DNA of 60,000 nucleotides. Source: Symbiodinium natans. Lineage: Eukaryota > Sar > Dinophyceae > Suessiales > Symbiodiniaceae. The stretch lies in contig CAJNDS010002068.1 of NCBI GenBank assembly GCA_905221605.1, positions 151,001-211,000 of the forward strand. Direction: 5' to 3'. The translations under genes and the position numbers were made by a program. Positions 50,501-59,240 of the stretch are shown here, one piece after another (positions within the stretch are counted from its first letter, which is position 1; each line of letters opens with the position of its first letter). Under the pieces are notes generated by a model. The model did no database searches, was not told the origin of the DNA, and worked only from the letters and a program-made list of their open reading frames with translations.

Positions 50501-50819
50501 CCGGCGCCCAGATGACAACGGGTCCTTGATGGTGACGACACCTTCCGAGTTTAGGAGTCTAGGCGAAGGAGTGCATCTTGCACAGTGCGGACACTTAAGA
50601 CTGGGCTAAGCCAAGGCCCCATGTGTGAGGCATGCCCACGCATGCCCGCCTTGTCGCTCAGGGCTGATCTCGAACATCTCAATGGTCTGCCTCTCCGGGC
50701 TCGTCAAAAGACATGGAAAGCAACAGGAAGTGCCAACTTCTGTTTCGCCAGCTGCTGCTTTAGCCCAGCCTCTCTGCGGGTGGCCGAAGCCGAACGAAGA
50801 CACGGACCGGAGCAGCGAC
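36647..50819 (-). CDS. Kinesin motor protein 2 (multi-exon, spans 14 kb)
   Basis: Exons: 50770-50819 (VRVFVRLRPPAE), 50650-50690 (QTIEMFEISPERQ), 50173-50257 (HSFEFSSVFSEETSQEQLF), 49799-49814 (DGALQ), ~49456-49528 (P-loop CIIAYGQTGSGKTYSIFG), 46872-46901 (VSFLEVYMDQ), 46588-46626 (VRDLGFSAEAEDQ), 43481-43549 (VRDLSDVSRIVHAGLARR), 42966-43035 (switch I NVRSSRSHTVFTV), 42400-42435 (THLSFVDLA, switch II), 41399-41445 (SERLAKSKAEGQQFQ), 37433-37509 (EAMAINTSLTALGK), 37214-37277 (HVPYRDSKLTRIL), 36943-36987 (VSVLATIHPRVEDYE), 36647-36680 (ESLNTLSFADR). From switch I onward, and from 50257 to 49528, every join keeps phase. Three introns need GA donors (after 49799, 43481, 36943); most others use GC. 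The GGN motif of other kinesins is absent at the 37214/36943 join. The start codon, one exon before 50257 and one or more around 47-49 kb are not found. Subfamily not assigned. Confidence 0.85.
37525..37645 (-). repeat. Degenerate telomere-like block
   Basis: TTTAGGG units mixed with TTTTTAGGG, TTTACAGGG and TTTATAGGG variants, 15 nt upstream (minus strand) of the acceptor of exon 37433-37509. Confidence 0.85.
37869..38008 (+). repeat. Minisatellite, ~12-16 bp GGGAGYGTTCG units
   Basis: About eleven imperfect units within a G-rich stretch (37826-37870 is nearly pure G). Inside the 37.5-41.4 kb kinesin-2 intron. Confidence 0.9.
38668..38852 (-). repeat. Longest telomere-like array, (TTTAGGG)26
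   Basis: About 26 units with a single slip (TTTAGTTTAGGG at 38757-38768). Its left boundary abuts GGCCTGGAACTGCTGA, a copy of the kinesin-2 exon 41399-41445 boundary. Confidence 0.97.
38853..39778 (+). repeat. Composite repeat R2, copy 1 (ITS-flanked)
   Basis: Begins with CTCGCTGCGCC and CACACCCAGGGGGTGTG, ends GGCCTAAGCAGGCCTGGGTG followed by GGAATTTAGGG. The middle is G-rich low complexity (39180-39375) giving spurious glycine- and proline-rich frames. Copy 2 is at 40571-41256. Telomere-like arrays border both copies on both sides. Confidence 0.75.
39779..39891 (-). repeat. Telomere-like array (TTTAGGG)~15
   Basis: Near-perfect units at the right border of R2 copy 1. Confidence 0.95.
40005..40320 (+). 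repeat. (G4-8 T3-4)n tract, TTTTGGGG-like
   Basis: About 35 runs of 4-12 G separated by TTT or TTTT, very G-rich and asymmetric between strands. All glycine/tryptophan-rich frames here are artefacts. Confidence 0.95.
40497..40570 (-). repeat. Telomere-like array (TTTAGGG)10
   Basis: Perfect units at the left border of R2 copy 2. Confidence 0.95.
40571..41256 (+). repeat. Composite repeat R2, copy 2 (ITS-flanked)
   Basis: Shares with copy 1 the start (CTCGCCGCGC..GGCAGTAA), CACACCCAGGGGGTGTG, a central GGGTTTAGGGCTGTCGCCCT..AATTCCCACC segment, and the end GGTGGGTACGGCCTAAGCAG; shorter because the G-rich middle is reduced. Confidence 0.75.
41257..41391 (-). repeat. Telomere-like array (TTTAGGG)~19
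   Basis: Ends 8 nt from the GC donor of kinesin-2 exon 41399-41445. Confidence 0.95.
41511..41570. mobile_element. Family A MITE-like fragment
   Basis: Interior TGTAATCCCCATGATCAACC to GAATGGCCCATGCTGG; the left terminus is replaced by a telomere-like block. Confidence 0.6.
41700..41916. mobile_element. MITE-like element, family C, split by a telomere-like array
   Basis: GGGATGTTCCCCCTTATACT at the left and GGGGGGAACATCCC at the right. A (CCCTAAA)~16 array at 41745-41860 occupies the centre, where the copy at 9874-9969 has only ~35 bp. Confidence 0.8.
42014..42114 (-). repeat. Telomere-like array (TTTAGGG)~14
   Basis: Includes TTTGGGG, TTGAGGG and truncated units. In the kinesin-2 intron between exons 42400 and 41445, with further arrays at 42292-42345 and 42900-42935 nearby. 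Confidence 0.9.
42966..43035 (-). CDS. Kinesin-2 switch I exon
   Basis: AG|GAG start; reads ESNVRSSRSHTVFTVQL, containing the invariant SSRSH of kinesin switch I. It joins upstream exon 43481-43549 (ending ALT) in phase 0 only if that intron starts GACGCT, and downstream exon 42400-42435 in phase 1. Confidence 0.88.
43098..43225. mobile_element. Possible inverted-repeat element
   Basis: CGAATATTAACCCTCCCCCT opposed by AGGGGGAAGGGGAATATTAG across ~125 bp, with a second internal pair around CCAATATTCGGAGGG. Confidence 0.45.
43600..44150. other. Kinesin-2 intron with unassigned open frames
   Basis: A telomere-like block lies at 43571-43610. Minus frames at 43894-44115 look protein-like but no splice context or family match supports them. 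Confidence 0.35.
44151..44226. mobile_element. MITE-like element, family A
   Basis: AGGATGGGCTATTAAAGCCC to AGGGCATCATAGCC, slightly truncated at both ends. Confidence 0.65.
44365..44476. mobile_element. MITE-like element, family E, well preserved
   Basis: CCCAGAGGGTCCATTTGTAG at the left and CTACAAATGGACCCTCTGGG at the right: at least 20 bp perfect terminal inverted repeats, extended by GTACNATTATGGAA. Confidence 0.85.
44500..46580. other. Large kinesin-2 intron region
   Basis: Telomere-like blocks at 45000-45035 and 45462-45530 and a C-rich tract at 45275-45360. A 94-codon minus frame at 45579-45863 (DLSDLGLLARSVVGNAGRLL) is protein-like but does not fit the kinesin order. Another minus frame near 46300-46370 (GISLVVPAGSRALPR) could be a further kinesin-2 exon. 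Confidence 0.35.
47277..47343 (-). repeat. Telomere-like array (TTTAGGG)9
   Basis: Nine units, one TTTACGG variant, running into GCTGTAATCCCCATG of a family-A fragment. Confidence 0.95.
47403..48240 (+). repeat. Tandem pair of ~430 bp segments
   Basis: Segment 47403-47830 and segment 47831-48240 share TTCCAGAGACAAAGATCAA, GGGACAAA.ACACAC, CTCG.GTCCTAAG and TTTAAAC.. in the same order. A third fragment (CTTCTTCCAGAGACCAAGA) is at 48429. An (AC)n microsatellite at 47485-47514 is in the first copy. Confidence 0.6.
48580..48890 (+). repeat. Degenerate GAGAATCC/GGAGTG repeats
   Basis: Recurring CAGAGAATCCYGC and TGGAGTGC motifs at ~20-60 bp spacing; the several overlapping frames here are products of this repetition. 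Confidence 0.55.
48978..49117. mobile_element. MITE-like element, family F
   Basis: AAAACACCGCGGGGGTGGT at the left and CCACCCCCGCGGTGTTTT at the right, ~18 bp near-perfect terminal inverted repeats. Inside are two further AACACC.. pairs (GGTGTTTTTTC; AAAACACCGCGG). Confidence 0.8.
49799..49814 (-). CDS. Kinesin-2 16-nt microexon
   Basis: AG|GAC GGC GCC CTT CAG G, then GACGAACC. It supplies the residues DGALQ-G between QAVE and SGCIIAYGQTGSGKT, the position of the D.L.GY segment before the kinesin P-loop; phases 0 and 1 match its neighbours. Confidence 0.65.
49927..50115. repeat. (CATA)n and (TATG/TA)n microsatellites
   Basis: (ACAT)n at 49927-49975 and TATATG/TA runs at 50027-50098. Confidence 0.95.
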
Positions 50820-50849
50820 CTCAAAGTGAGTGGTCAAGATGGCATCCCT

Positions 50850-50893
50850 GAACCCTAAACCAACCCTAAACCCTAAACCCTAAACCCTAAACC
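50850..50893 (+). repeat. Telomere-like block
   Basis: Five to six CCCTAAA units ~30 nt upstream of the first recognised kinesin-2 exon (minus strand). Confidence 0.9.
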
Positions 50894-51664
50894 TAAGCCC
50901 ATGAACCACAGCCAGAGCTTTGCAGTGCTTTGCAGCCCTCAGGTCACCGCATTTGGTCTCGTGCCAAAGGCTGCCATACTGGCCACATTGCAAGAACTGA
51001 AGCTACGATTGTGGGCACACTCGCTGAGCACTGAAGACGAGGGTGATGCTTCAAAATTGCTGGCGATAGTCTTTCACGCCCTTTCTGTCAAGGCCGCTGT
51101 AAATACCGAACTACCTGAAGCCACACGTAGAACAGAGCGCGCCGGGTTTCGGGATGGAATGCAAGGACGCACACTGAGTCACAAGTTCTGCTGCACAGGA
51201 AAGAATGACTTGACAGAACTTGTGCCTTCTTGTTGCACAAGAAGTACTTCAGGAGGCGAAGAGACAAAACGGGAGCCAGAATGATATTGCACGGAGAACT
51301 CCATAACAGCAAAGACATCTACTTTTCTCAAGCAGTCGGCTGCTCCCTCGCGCGTTGCCACTTGCCAAGCGCAAGCGGCTTTGGCGACGCTTCAGCTTCC
51401 GGGCTGGACATCCCTTCGGCAACTGGTTAACCTGAAGCTCCAAACCCAACTCAGCCAAGCTAAATGTGATATGGCTCGCGTGCTAAGGGGCCTCCTTTGC
51501 TCGTGCTAAGATGCAACACATATGCATTGCCATTATATTCCGTCTCCAGAATTGCTAGTAGTTGGACCACGGCGCGTACTCGGCCGTGGGTTAAAGTCTA
51601 CTTTTTGGGGTTTATCTGTGGTTTTAGGGGGGGGGGGATAAGAACGTCATTCATCTTGCGCCTA

Positions 51665-51905
51665 TGCCCAAGACCCTGGCATTTACAGCGTTTTCATCCC
51701 TTTGTACAACATACTGCGCAAGGATGTGGAACAAGACACATTGTCGCAAGCGTCCATGCCTTTGGTGACCATGCCCAAAACACTGGCATTTACAGCGTTT
51801 TCATCACTTTGTACAACATACTGCGCAAGGATGTAGAACAAGACACGCTGTCGCAAGCGTCCATGCTTTTGGCGAACATGCCCAAAGCACTGGTATTTAC
51901 AGCGA
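51665..51905 (+). repeat. 107-bp tandem repeat, two and a fraction copies
   Basis: TTTGTACAACATACTGCGCA at 51701 recurs at 51808, exactly 107 nt later, and the 3' part (ATGCCCAA.AC.CTGG.ATTTACAG) occurs three times. Each copy carries the readable peptide LYNILRKDVEQDTLSQAS, but 107 is not a multiple of three, so the copies are out of frame. Confidence 0.9.
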
Positions 51906-51999
51906 TTTGCGATTCTGAGTTTAGCGACCTGCTGAAAGAAAACCTTAAGGTTCTTGATCTTTTCACACTCACACATGAGTCATGAAGCACATAAGTATG

Positions 52000-54280
52000 A
52001 ATCTTGTGCGAATTCCCAAGTAGTTTTCGCGGGCTTTTTAGCACCCTTTTTTTGGGCTTTTTTTACGCCTGAAGGACGAATATATTGGAAAAACCAAAAC
52101 GCCGTGCACTGCCCCTCGATCTGTGCATGTCTCTGAACAGCCACGGCCGTGCACGCGCCGTGGACCTAGTAGATAGAGTCCTTGCTTGAGTAACGAGATG
52201 TTGGATTGGTCCAGGTGACGGGGAATGCTGCAACGAAACAGCAGCCTTGCCATCTTCAGCAACTATGTGTTCCCAGCAGCATAGTACGTGAAACCGCCCC
52301 CAATCAAGTTATTGCCTGGGCCTATGCAGTTGCTTCGGTAGACGCGATTCAAGTCCAAGTCTTCAGCTGCATCCACAAGACACTGAGGATGAATTGAATG
52401 CCTCCGACATCGCAAGTCCATGAACAACGATACCCAGCTACTAGTAAGTGCCGTGGGTAGTCCTTTAAAAGACTTGCGCCAATCACCAAATCTTCAAAGT
52501 ACCCATCAAACCACGAGCAAAGCCGAATGTTTAATGCAAAACGGAGTGGAACAAGTTCCGATCAGCAGACGATGTACAGTTTGCAATACGCAGTCGGCGT
52601 GAGGGCCAGTTATCAAATGACGGCATTCACAGTTGAAGACAGATCTTGCAGCCGTAAATGAAGAATAGTGTTAGAGATCGCCAGCAGTATTGGCAAGCCC
52701 GTTCGATTTGGCGGCATTGGTCCCTCACAGGCTTGATTGAGCAAGGAACCCCAATTTCAGAATGCTGCAGAACTATCCCCGGACTAATGACGAGCCCAGC
52801 CCGCGCAATCTGTGCTATTGGAGCGACCCTCATCGCTCCGGACGTAAGCGATGGGCATGTCCGCCCTCCTTTCACCCAGTCGACCCAGCTATGGATGATC
52901 AGACACAGGGGTGTTTCTTAAAATGTTGGTACCCAGGGGGTACCCTAGATGTAGCATGCTCGCCCCTTTAAGGACCTCCAACAAGGGATCCCATGATTGC
53001 TGGGAAACCCTAACATCAAGAGGGTGCTGGGCAGACTGAGCAAATGCACTCTGGGATCAGACATGCTGTCCTTCTGTTCCTGCAGCCCCACGCCCCCGGT
53101 TTAAAGCAGGTGGCGTGGGGCACACTAACCATTCAATGCGCAAGGCACACACTGACAGACGAATGGCAGACCCGACGGAACTTCTAAAGTCCACGGCGTC
53201 TAACCACATAAATTTGACGTTGTTGAACTTGCATTGCTCCTGTAGCTTCTGTAGTTCACTTCTCCGGATGACTATCATTGTCATAGTGACTATTCTGGTT
53301 GGTACATCTATCGGATATCGAAATCGTGCATGCAAACACTGCGGTGGAAGGCAGTGCACAAAGCCACACCCTACCCATGCATCAAGTGTCGACACACAGG
53401 ACATGTTGGCGAATTCTGGTCCGGCTCAGGAGATGGGCCCCTTAGCCGCAGCAGCAGAGGCGAGACCAATGACCACAACCACTGCAAATGCTGCCAGAAC
53501 AGCTCAATGCTTCGTAGGCGGGCCAAGCATCTACTACGGAACACCGGCTGCAGACTGCTCGGAGCAGTAGACAGCACCTACTCACCGTGGATGGCTGAGG
53601 CTTCAGCCGAAACTCTGCATGCAGAAGCATCTTTGTGCCTTGCCAGCATCATTGCACCAACCTGGGCGAAAGAGACACGCGCTTGCAAACCCCCCCCCCC
53701 CGGCAAGGCAAGACTATGTAGGAAGTGCATAGTTTCAGGAGCTCCTGGCCCACCACAACTAGTCGCGCATGTTGGTGAAAACCTCTCGCTGAAGACCCTA
53801 AACCCTAAACCCTAAACCCCATATTCCTGGGGGGTCTTCCCGGGGCAGCATCCCTGGCCAGGACACAACCGCTCACGGCCGTGCTGCATGGCGTTGGGAC
53901 TCCTGGACTGGCAGGTAGTTACAGTACAGGTTTTGGGCTTAGGGTTTAGGGTCTAGGGTGTAGGGTCGCACCTACTCCCTACATCGCAGCTGGCAGCAAG
54001 CAAAGATACATGATGCTTGCACTCTCTGCAGGGCGGGGGCCATTCCATCACAACTCCACATCTTCGGAACCACAACAGGTGGCATACGTCACAAGCCGGA
54101 CATAGGATGTAGCATGTAACCTTGCTGAGGTACAATACCCGATGATACTTAGTTGCGGCTTGATGAGAAAAGTTTGAATGAACAGTCTTGGAGCCTGTCC
54201 ATGTTGAGCCACTCACTTTGATTCATATTCCCATAGCTATGCGTTATCTAAGCCTCTTCATGCTCTAATCAAAAACACGC
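52000..54280. other. Unassigned region with a few protein-like frames
   Basis: A minus frame at about 53180-53290 reads VIRRSELQKLQEQCKF then NNVKFMWLDAVDFR, loosely like glycosyltransferase family 25 (..DAVD); a short telomere-like block is at 53795-53820. No splice-supported model could be built. Confidence 0.3.
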
Positions 54281-54365
54281 CTCTTTCTCATTTACCCCTT
54301 ATAATCACTTCTGCTGCAAGAGCCGCGTAGCACGCGGTACCGTTGTGACAAAAACCCACACACAC

Positions 54366-54429
54366 ACAAACCAACCAACCAACCAACCAACCAACCAACC
54401 AACCAACCAACCAACCAACCAACCAACCA
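54366..54429 (+). repeat. (AACC)n microsatellite, ~15 units
   Basis: Uninterrupted CCAA/AACC run. Confidence 0.97.
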
Positions 54430-54558
54430 CATAGCACCGCGAATCCTGATTGCTCGGGGTGTCTCCTCTCCTAAACCCAAGCAAAGACTCTACCATTACT
54501 CGGTGTGTGGGGTCCTCTTGTCCAAGAAGTGGAGCGCTGCCCGGGAGGCCCATGCCTC

Positions 54559-54586
54559 CCAGGATGGGCCTATAATCCCCATGTAC
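54559..54586 (+). mobile_element. Family A MITE-like fragment at satellite border
   Basis: CCAGGATGGGCCTATAATCC then CCATG; the remainder is missing. Confidence 0.55.
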
Positions 54587-54659
54587 GTTGGACCTTTAGG
54601 GTCTATGTGAGTACTCTCTGGGGGTAGTATTACTACTAGTACTCATACTAGCACACCAT

Positions 54660-56410
54660 TTTATCCATTTCAACAATTTCAACCATTTCAAAACGGTTGA
54701 AATGGTTGAAATGGTTAAAGTCCTGGCCTTAGGGGAAAGCCAGAAGGATTTGAAATGGTTGAAACGGTTGAAATGGTTGAAATGGTTGAAATGGTTAAAT
54801 TTTTTATCCATTTCAACCATTTCAACCATTTCAAAACGGTTGAAATGGTTGAAATGGTTAAGTTTTTTTACCATTTCAACCATTTCAACCGTTTCAACCA
54901 TTTCAACCATTTCAAATGCTTTGGGCTTTGTCCGGGAGCCCCGGAATATCCATTTCAACCATTTCAACCCTTTCAAAACGGTTGAAATGGTTGAAATGGT
55001 TAAACTTTTACCCATTTCAAGCATTTCAACCATTTCAACCATTTCAAAACGGTTGAAATGGTTGAAATGGTTAAAGTCCTGGCCTTAGGGGAAAGCCAGA
55101 AGGATTTGAAATGGTTGAAACGGTTGAAATGGTTGAAATGGTTGAAATGGTTAAATTTTTTATCCATTTCAACCATTTCAACCATTTCAAAACGGTTGAA
55201 ATGGTTGAAATGGTTAAGTTTTTTTACCATTTCAACCATTTCAACCGTTTCAACCATTTCAACCATTTCAAATGCTTTGGGCTTTGTCCGGGAGCCCCGG
55301 AATATCCATTTCAACCATTTCAACCCTTTCAAAACGGTTGAAATGGTTGAAATGGTTAAACTTTTACCCATTTCAAGCATTTCAACCATTTCAACCATTT
55401 CAAAACGGTTGAAATGGTTGAAATGGTTAAAGTCCCGGCGTTAGGGGAAAGCCAGAAGGATTTGAAATGGTTGAAACGGTTGAAATGGTTGAAATGGGTA
55501 AATTTTTCATCCATTTCAACCATTTCAACCATTTCCAAACGGTTGAAATGGTTGAAATGGTTAAATTTTTTATCCATTTCAACCATTTCAACCATTTCAA
55601 CCATTTCAACCATTTCAACCATTTCAAATGCTTTGGGCTTTCTCGGGAGCCCCGGAATATCCATTTCAACCATTTCAACCATTTCAAAACGGTTGAAATG
55701 GTTGTAATGGTTAAACTTTTACCCATTTCAAGCATTTCAACCATTTCAACCATTTCAAAACGGTTGAAATGGTTGAAATGGTTAAAGTCCCGGCGTTAGG
55801 GGAAAGCCAGAAGGATTTGAAATGGTTGAAACGGTTGAAATGGTTGAAATGGGTAAATTTTTCATCCATTTCAACCATTTCAACCATTTCCAAACGGTTG
55901 AAATGGTTGAAATGGTTAAATTTTTTATCCATTTCAACCATTTCAACCATTTCAACCATTTCAACCATTTCAACCATTTCAAATGCTTTGGGCTTTCTCG
56001 GGAGCCCCGGAATATCCATTTCAACCATTTCAACCATTTCAAAACGGTTGAAATGGTTGTAATGGTTAAACTTTTACCCATTTCAAGCATTTCAACCATT
56101 TCAACCATTTCAAAACGGTTGAAATGGTTGAAATGGTTAAAGTCCCGGCGTTAGGGGAAGGCCAGAAGGATTTGAAATGGTTGAAACGGTTGAAACGGTT
56201 GAAATGGTTGAAATGGTTAAAGTTTTTATCCATTTCAACCATTGCATTTTATCCATTTCAACCATTGCAACCATTTCAACCATTTCAAATGCTTTGGGCT
56301 TTGTCCGGGAGCCCCGGACTATCCATTTCAACCATTTAAACCATTTCAAAACGGTTGAAATGGTTGTAATGGTTTAACTTTTACCCATCTCAACCATTTC
56401 AACCATTTCA
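54660..56410. repeat. Higher-order satellite of ~355/356-bp units built from TTGAAATGG palindromes
   Basis: The base motif is CCATTTCAAC and its complement GTTGAAATGG, in alternating sense and antisense clusters. The higher-order unit begins near TTAAAGTCCTGGCCTTAGGG. Two units starting at 54716 and 55072 are identical 356-bp copies; two further units (starts near 55428 and 55783) are 355-bp copies of a second subtype (CCCGGCGTTAGG), followed by a diverged, partial one. All long Leu/Lys/Trp or His/Asn/Phe frames are translations of the satellite. Confidence 0.97.
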
Positions 56411-56419
56411 ACTTTGGGC

Positions 56420-56880
56420 TTCCCCTGGAACCCCGAAGACTTGATGGAGACGGAATTGTCCGTAACAAAACGGCGCCTTTTTTTGTAATACATAGGCTGG
56501 ATGGACACGGAATTGTCCGTAACAAAACGGCGTTTTTTCTGAACATCGACACGACAGAGACGAAATGGTCCGTAACAAAATGGGGCTGTTTTTGTAGACA
56601 TAGGCTGGATGGACACGGAATTGTCCGTAACAAAATGGCGCTTTTTTTCTAAACATCGACTTGATGGAGACGGAATTGTCCGTAACAAAATGGCGCTTTT
56701 TTGTAGACATAGGCTGGATGGACACGGAGTTGTCCGTAACAAAATGACGCTTGTTTTCTGAACATCGACTTGATGGAGACGGAATTGTCCGTAACAAAAT
56801 GGCGCTTTTTTTGTAGACATAGGCTGGATGGACACGGAATTGTCCGTAACAAAATGGCGCTTTTTTTCTCTGATCTTTAT
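56420..56880 (+). repeat. Tandem repeat with GGAATTGTCCGTAACAAAA core
   Basis: Eight copies of GAYACGGAATTGTCCGTAAC in ~55-63 bp half-units that alternate CTTGATGGAGA/AACATCG with GGCTGGATGGACA/GTAGACATA, so the full period is ~118 bp. Confidence 0.95.
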
Positions 56881-56884
56881 GGAG

Positions 56885-57180
56885 TATCCATTTCAACCAT
56901 TTCAGATGCTTCCGATGCTTCCGGCTTTCCCCGGGAGCCCCTGAATATCCATTTCAACCATTTCAAACGGTTGAAATGGTTGAAATGCCTCAAGTCCCGG
57001 CCTTCCGGGAAAGCCAGAAGGGTTTGAAATAATTGAAGCGTTTGAAACGGTTGAAATGTTTAAACTTTTTATCCATTTCAACCATATCAACCATTTCAAC
57101 CATTTCAAAACGGTTGAAATTGTTGAAATGGTTCAATTTCTTAACCAGTTCAACCGACAGTTGAATTATTTAAATTCCAG
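56885..57180. repeat. Diverged satellite of the TTGAAATGG family
   Basis: CCATTTCAACCATTTCA and GGTTGAAATGG clusters with more substitutions than the 54.66-56.4 kb block. Confidence 0.9.
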
Positions 57181-57224
57181 CCGCCCTCCCCAGTAAATCA
57201 TTCATTAATTCCCCTGCTCGAATC

Positions 57225-57610
57225 GAAATGAAAGGGGGGATTTAGGACCAAACGAAACGTCCCCAAAACATGCTTTTGGGAACGTTTCGTTTGGAGCCTC
57301 GTGTTTAGCAAAGGGGCCCAGACGAAACGTCCCCAAAACATGCATTTGGGGGCGTTTCGTTTGGAGCCTTGTGTTTAGCAAAAGGGCCCAGACGCAGCGA
57401 CCCGAACACATGCTTTTGGGGGCGTTTCGTTTGGAGCCTGGTGTTTAGCAAAGGGGCCAGACGAAACGTCCCCAAAACATGCATTTGGGGACGTTTCGTT
57501 TGGAGCTTTGTGTTAAGCAAAGGGGCCCAAACGAATGGAGCTTCGTGTTTAGCAAATGGGCCCAAAGGAAACGTCCCCAAAACATGCTTTTGGGGACATT
57601 TCGTTTGGAC
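57225..57610 (+). repeat. Tandem repeat ~75 bp with internal palindrome
   Basis: Six copies of CAAACGAAACGTCCCCAAAA then CATGCTTTTGGGGACGTTTC with GTTTAGCAAAGGGGCCC spacers. Each unit has a ~15-bp inverted repeat around the CATG centre. Confidence 0.95.
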
Positions 57611-57649
57611 CCCACCCCCCTCCCTTCCTCTCACCCCTTCTCCCACTCA

Positions 57650-58140
57650 AGAGTCAAATCACAAGCACCGCCTAAGATGTCGGGTTCAATTTTACTCCCA
57701 AAAAGTCAAATCGCAAGCCCTGGTCCCTAAGATTTTGGGTTCATTTTTGCTCCAAAAAGTCAAATCGCAAGCCCTGCTCCCTAAGAATTTTGGTTCATTT
57801 TTGCTCCCAAAAAGTCAAATCACAAGCCCTGGTCCCTAAGATTTTGGGTTCATTTTTGTTCCAAAGAGTCAAATCGCAAGCCCTGGTCCCGCAGATTTTG
57901 GGTTCAATTTTTGCTCTCAGAAAAGTCAAATCGCAAGCCCTGGTCCCTAGGATTTTAGGTTCATTTTTGCTCTCAAAAAGTCAAATCGCAAGCCCTGGTC
58001 CCTAAGAATTTTGGGTTCTTTTTGTTCCAACGAGTCAAATCGCAAGCCCTGGTCCCGAAGATGTTGGGTTCAATTTTTGCTTCCAAAAAGTCAAATCCCA
58101 AGCCATGGTCCCCAAGATTTTGGGTTCATTCTTTGCGCCT
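57650..58140 (+). repeat. Tandem repeat ~58-62 bp
   Basis: Eight copies of AAAGTCAAATCGCAAGCCCT then GGTCCCTAAGATTTTGGGTT with a TTTTTGCTCCC spacer. Confidence 0.95.
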
Positions 58141-58149
58141 AAGAGCCAA

Positions 58150-58235
58150 CTCGCAAGCTCGCTCGCTCGTTCTCGCTCGCTAGCTCGTTCTCGCTCGCTC
58201 GCTCGTTCTCGCTCTCTCGCTCTATCTCTCTTTCT
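58150..58235 (+). repeat. (CTCG)n/(CTCT)n microsatellite
   Basis: CTCGCTCG and CTCGTT runs passing into CTCT. Confidence 0.9.
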
Positions 58236-58633
58236 CTCTGTTTTCTTCTATGGGCAGTAGAGTTTGAAGACGAGGAGCGTGAGCTACAACGAAAGAGATT
58301 TTCTGAAGCAGGCTTGGAGTGAGACAGGGCGAGGCATACAAAAGAGCAGAGCGGGTCTCTTAGCTTCCCCCTTCTCAAGTCCGTCTCAGTTTTCTCTTTC
58401 GTGAAAAAGAAAGAGGAAAAGAGAAAAGAGTGAAGAGGAATTTACATGTTCTTCCTACCTTGTTCTTGCTTACGGCGCGGTTAGCGACCCCGCCGAAAAG
58501 GCGTGTTTTTCGGGTTTCGGGTTTAGGGATGCTACTTGGGAGGGGGGGGGATGGTTACGACACTTGGACTGCGTGCAGGGTTTCGGACGGGACTCTCTCT
58601 GCTCTGCAACCAGGCCCCCGGATTAACCAATCT

Positions 58634-58702
58634 GCCCTAAACCCTAAACCCTAAACCCTAAACCCTAAACCCTAAACCCTAAACCCTCAACCCTAAACCC
58701 TG
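58634..58702 (+). repeat. Telomere-like array (CCCTAAA)~10
   Basis: Ten units with one CCCTCAA variant; the first such array after a ~4.8 kb gap. Confidence 0.95.
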
Positions 58703-58959
58703 TCTCGGTTTGTTCGGTTTAAGATTTCGGGTTTTCGCTGAAACCGTCCTGCCTATATACCCTTAATACACAAGACAGTGTACGCCCCAAGCTCTCCTGT
58801 ATTCAAAACTCAACAATGTCCTGCAAGCCCAAGTTCTAATTTGACTCTGTCGAATTTAGAGTTTATAGGGTTTAAGGTTCACGGTGAAGGCTTAACCCGT
58901 TATGCCCATGTACCCTAAACCATACACCACACACTGCAAGCCCGAAGCTATAACAGTGA

Positions 58960-59240
58960 ACTAAACTGAACTTTCAAATTCGCTGTAAATACCAACATTT
59001 CCATACAAGCGGACAGCCTTGAACCCTTGCTTGTCTACTCGTCCAGAAACGTGTAACCTAAGGGGCTTTCAAAAATAAACGTCTCACAAAACCTGTTTTA
59101 ACATGCAAATTCGCTGTAAATACCAGTATTTCCACAAAAAAAGACTTCTCCAATAAAGCGACTTCTGAAAGTGGAAAAATTGTGGGTGCACGAAAACACT
59201 GCTATTTACAGTGAAATCGGCTGAAATTATCAAAACCCTC
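58960..59240 (+). repeat. Repeated CGCTGTAAATACCA segment
   Basis: AAATTCGCTGTAAATACCA occurs at 58976 and 59105, each followed by A.TATTTCCA; an inverted related piece (CTGCTATTTACAGTGAAA) is at 59203. The inverted core resembles GGCATTTACAGCG of the 107-bp repeat at 51.7 kb. Confidence 0.55.

Noticed and set aside
51497-51985. 162-codon plus-strand protein
   Set aside because: The frame crosses the 107-bp tandem repeat out of phase and contains a poly-G run, so it is unlikely to be one real protein.
54596-56154. Many 70-150 codon frames rich in KWLKWL or FNHFNH
   Set aside because: Direct translations of the CCATTTCAA satellite in all frames; they change together with the repeat.
56420-58140. 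CRISPR-like array
   Set aside because: Units are tandem with no unique spacers, and the context is eukaryotic.
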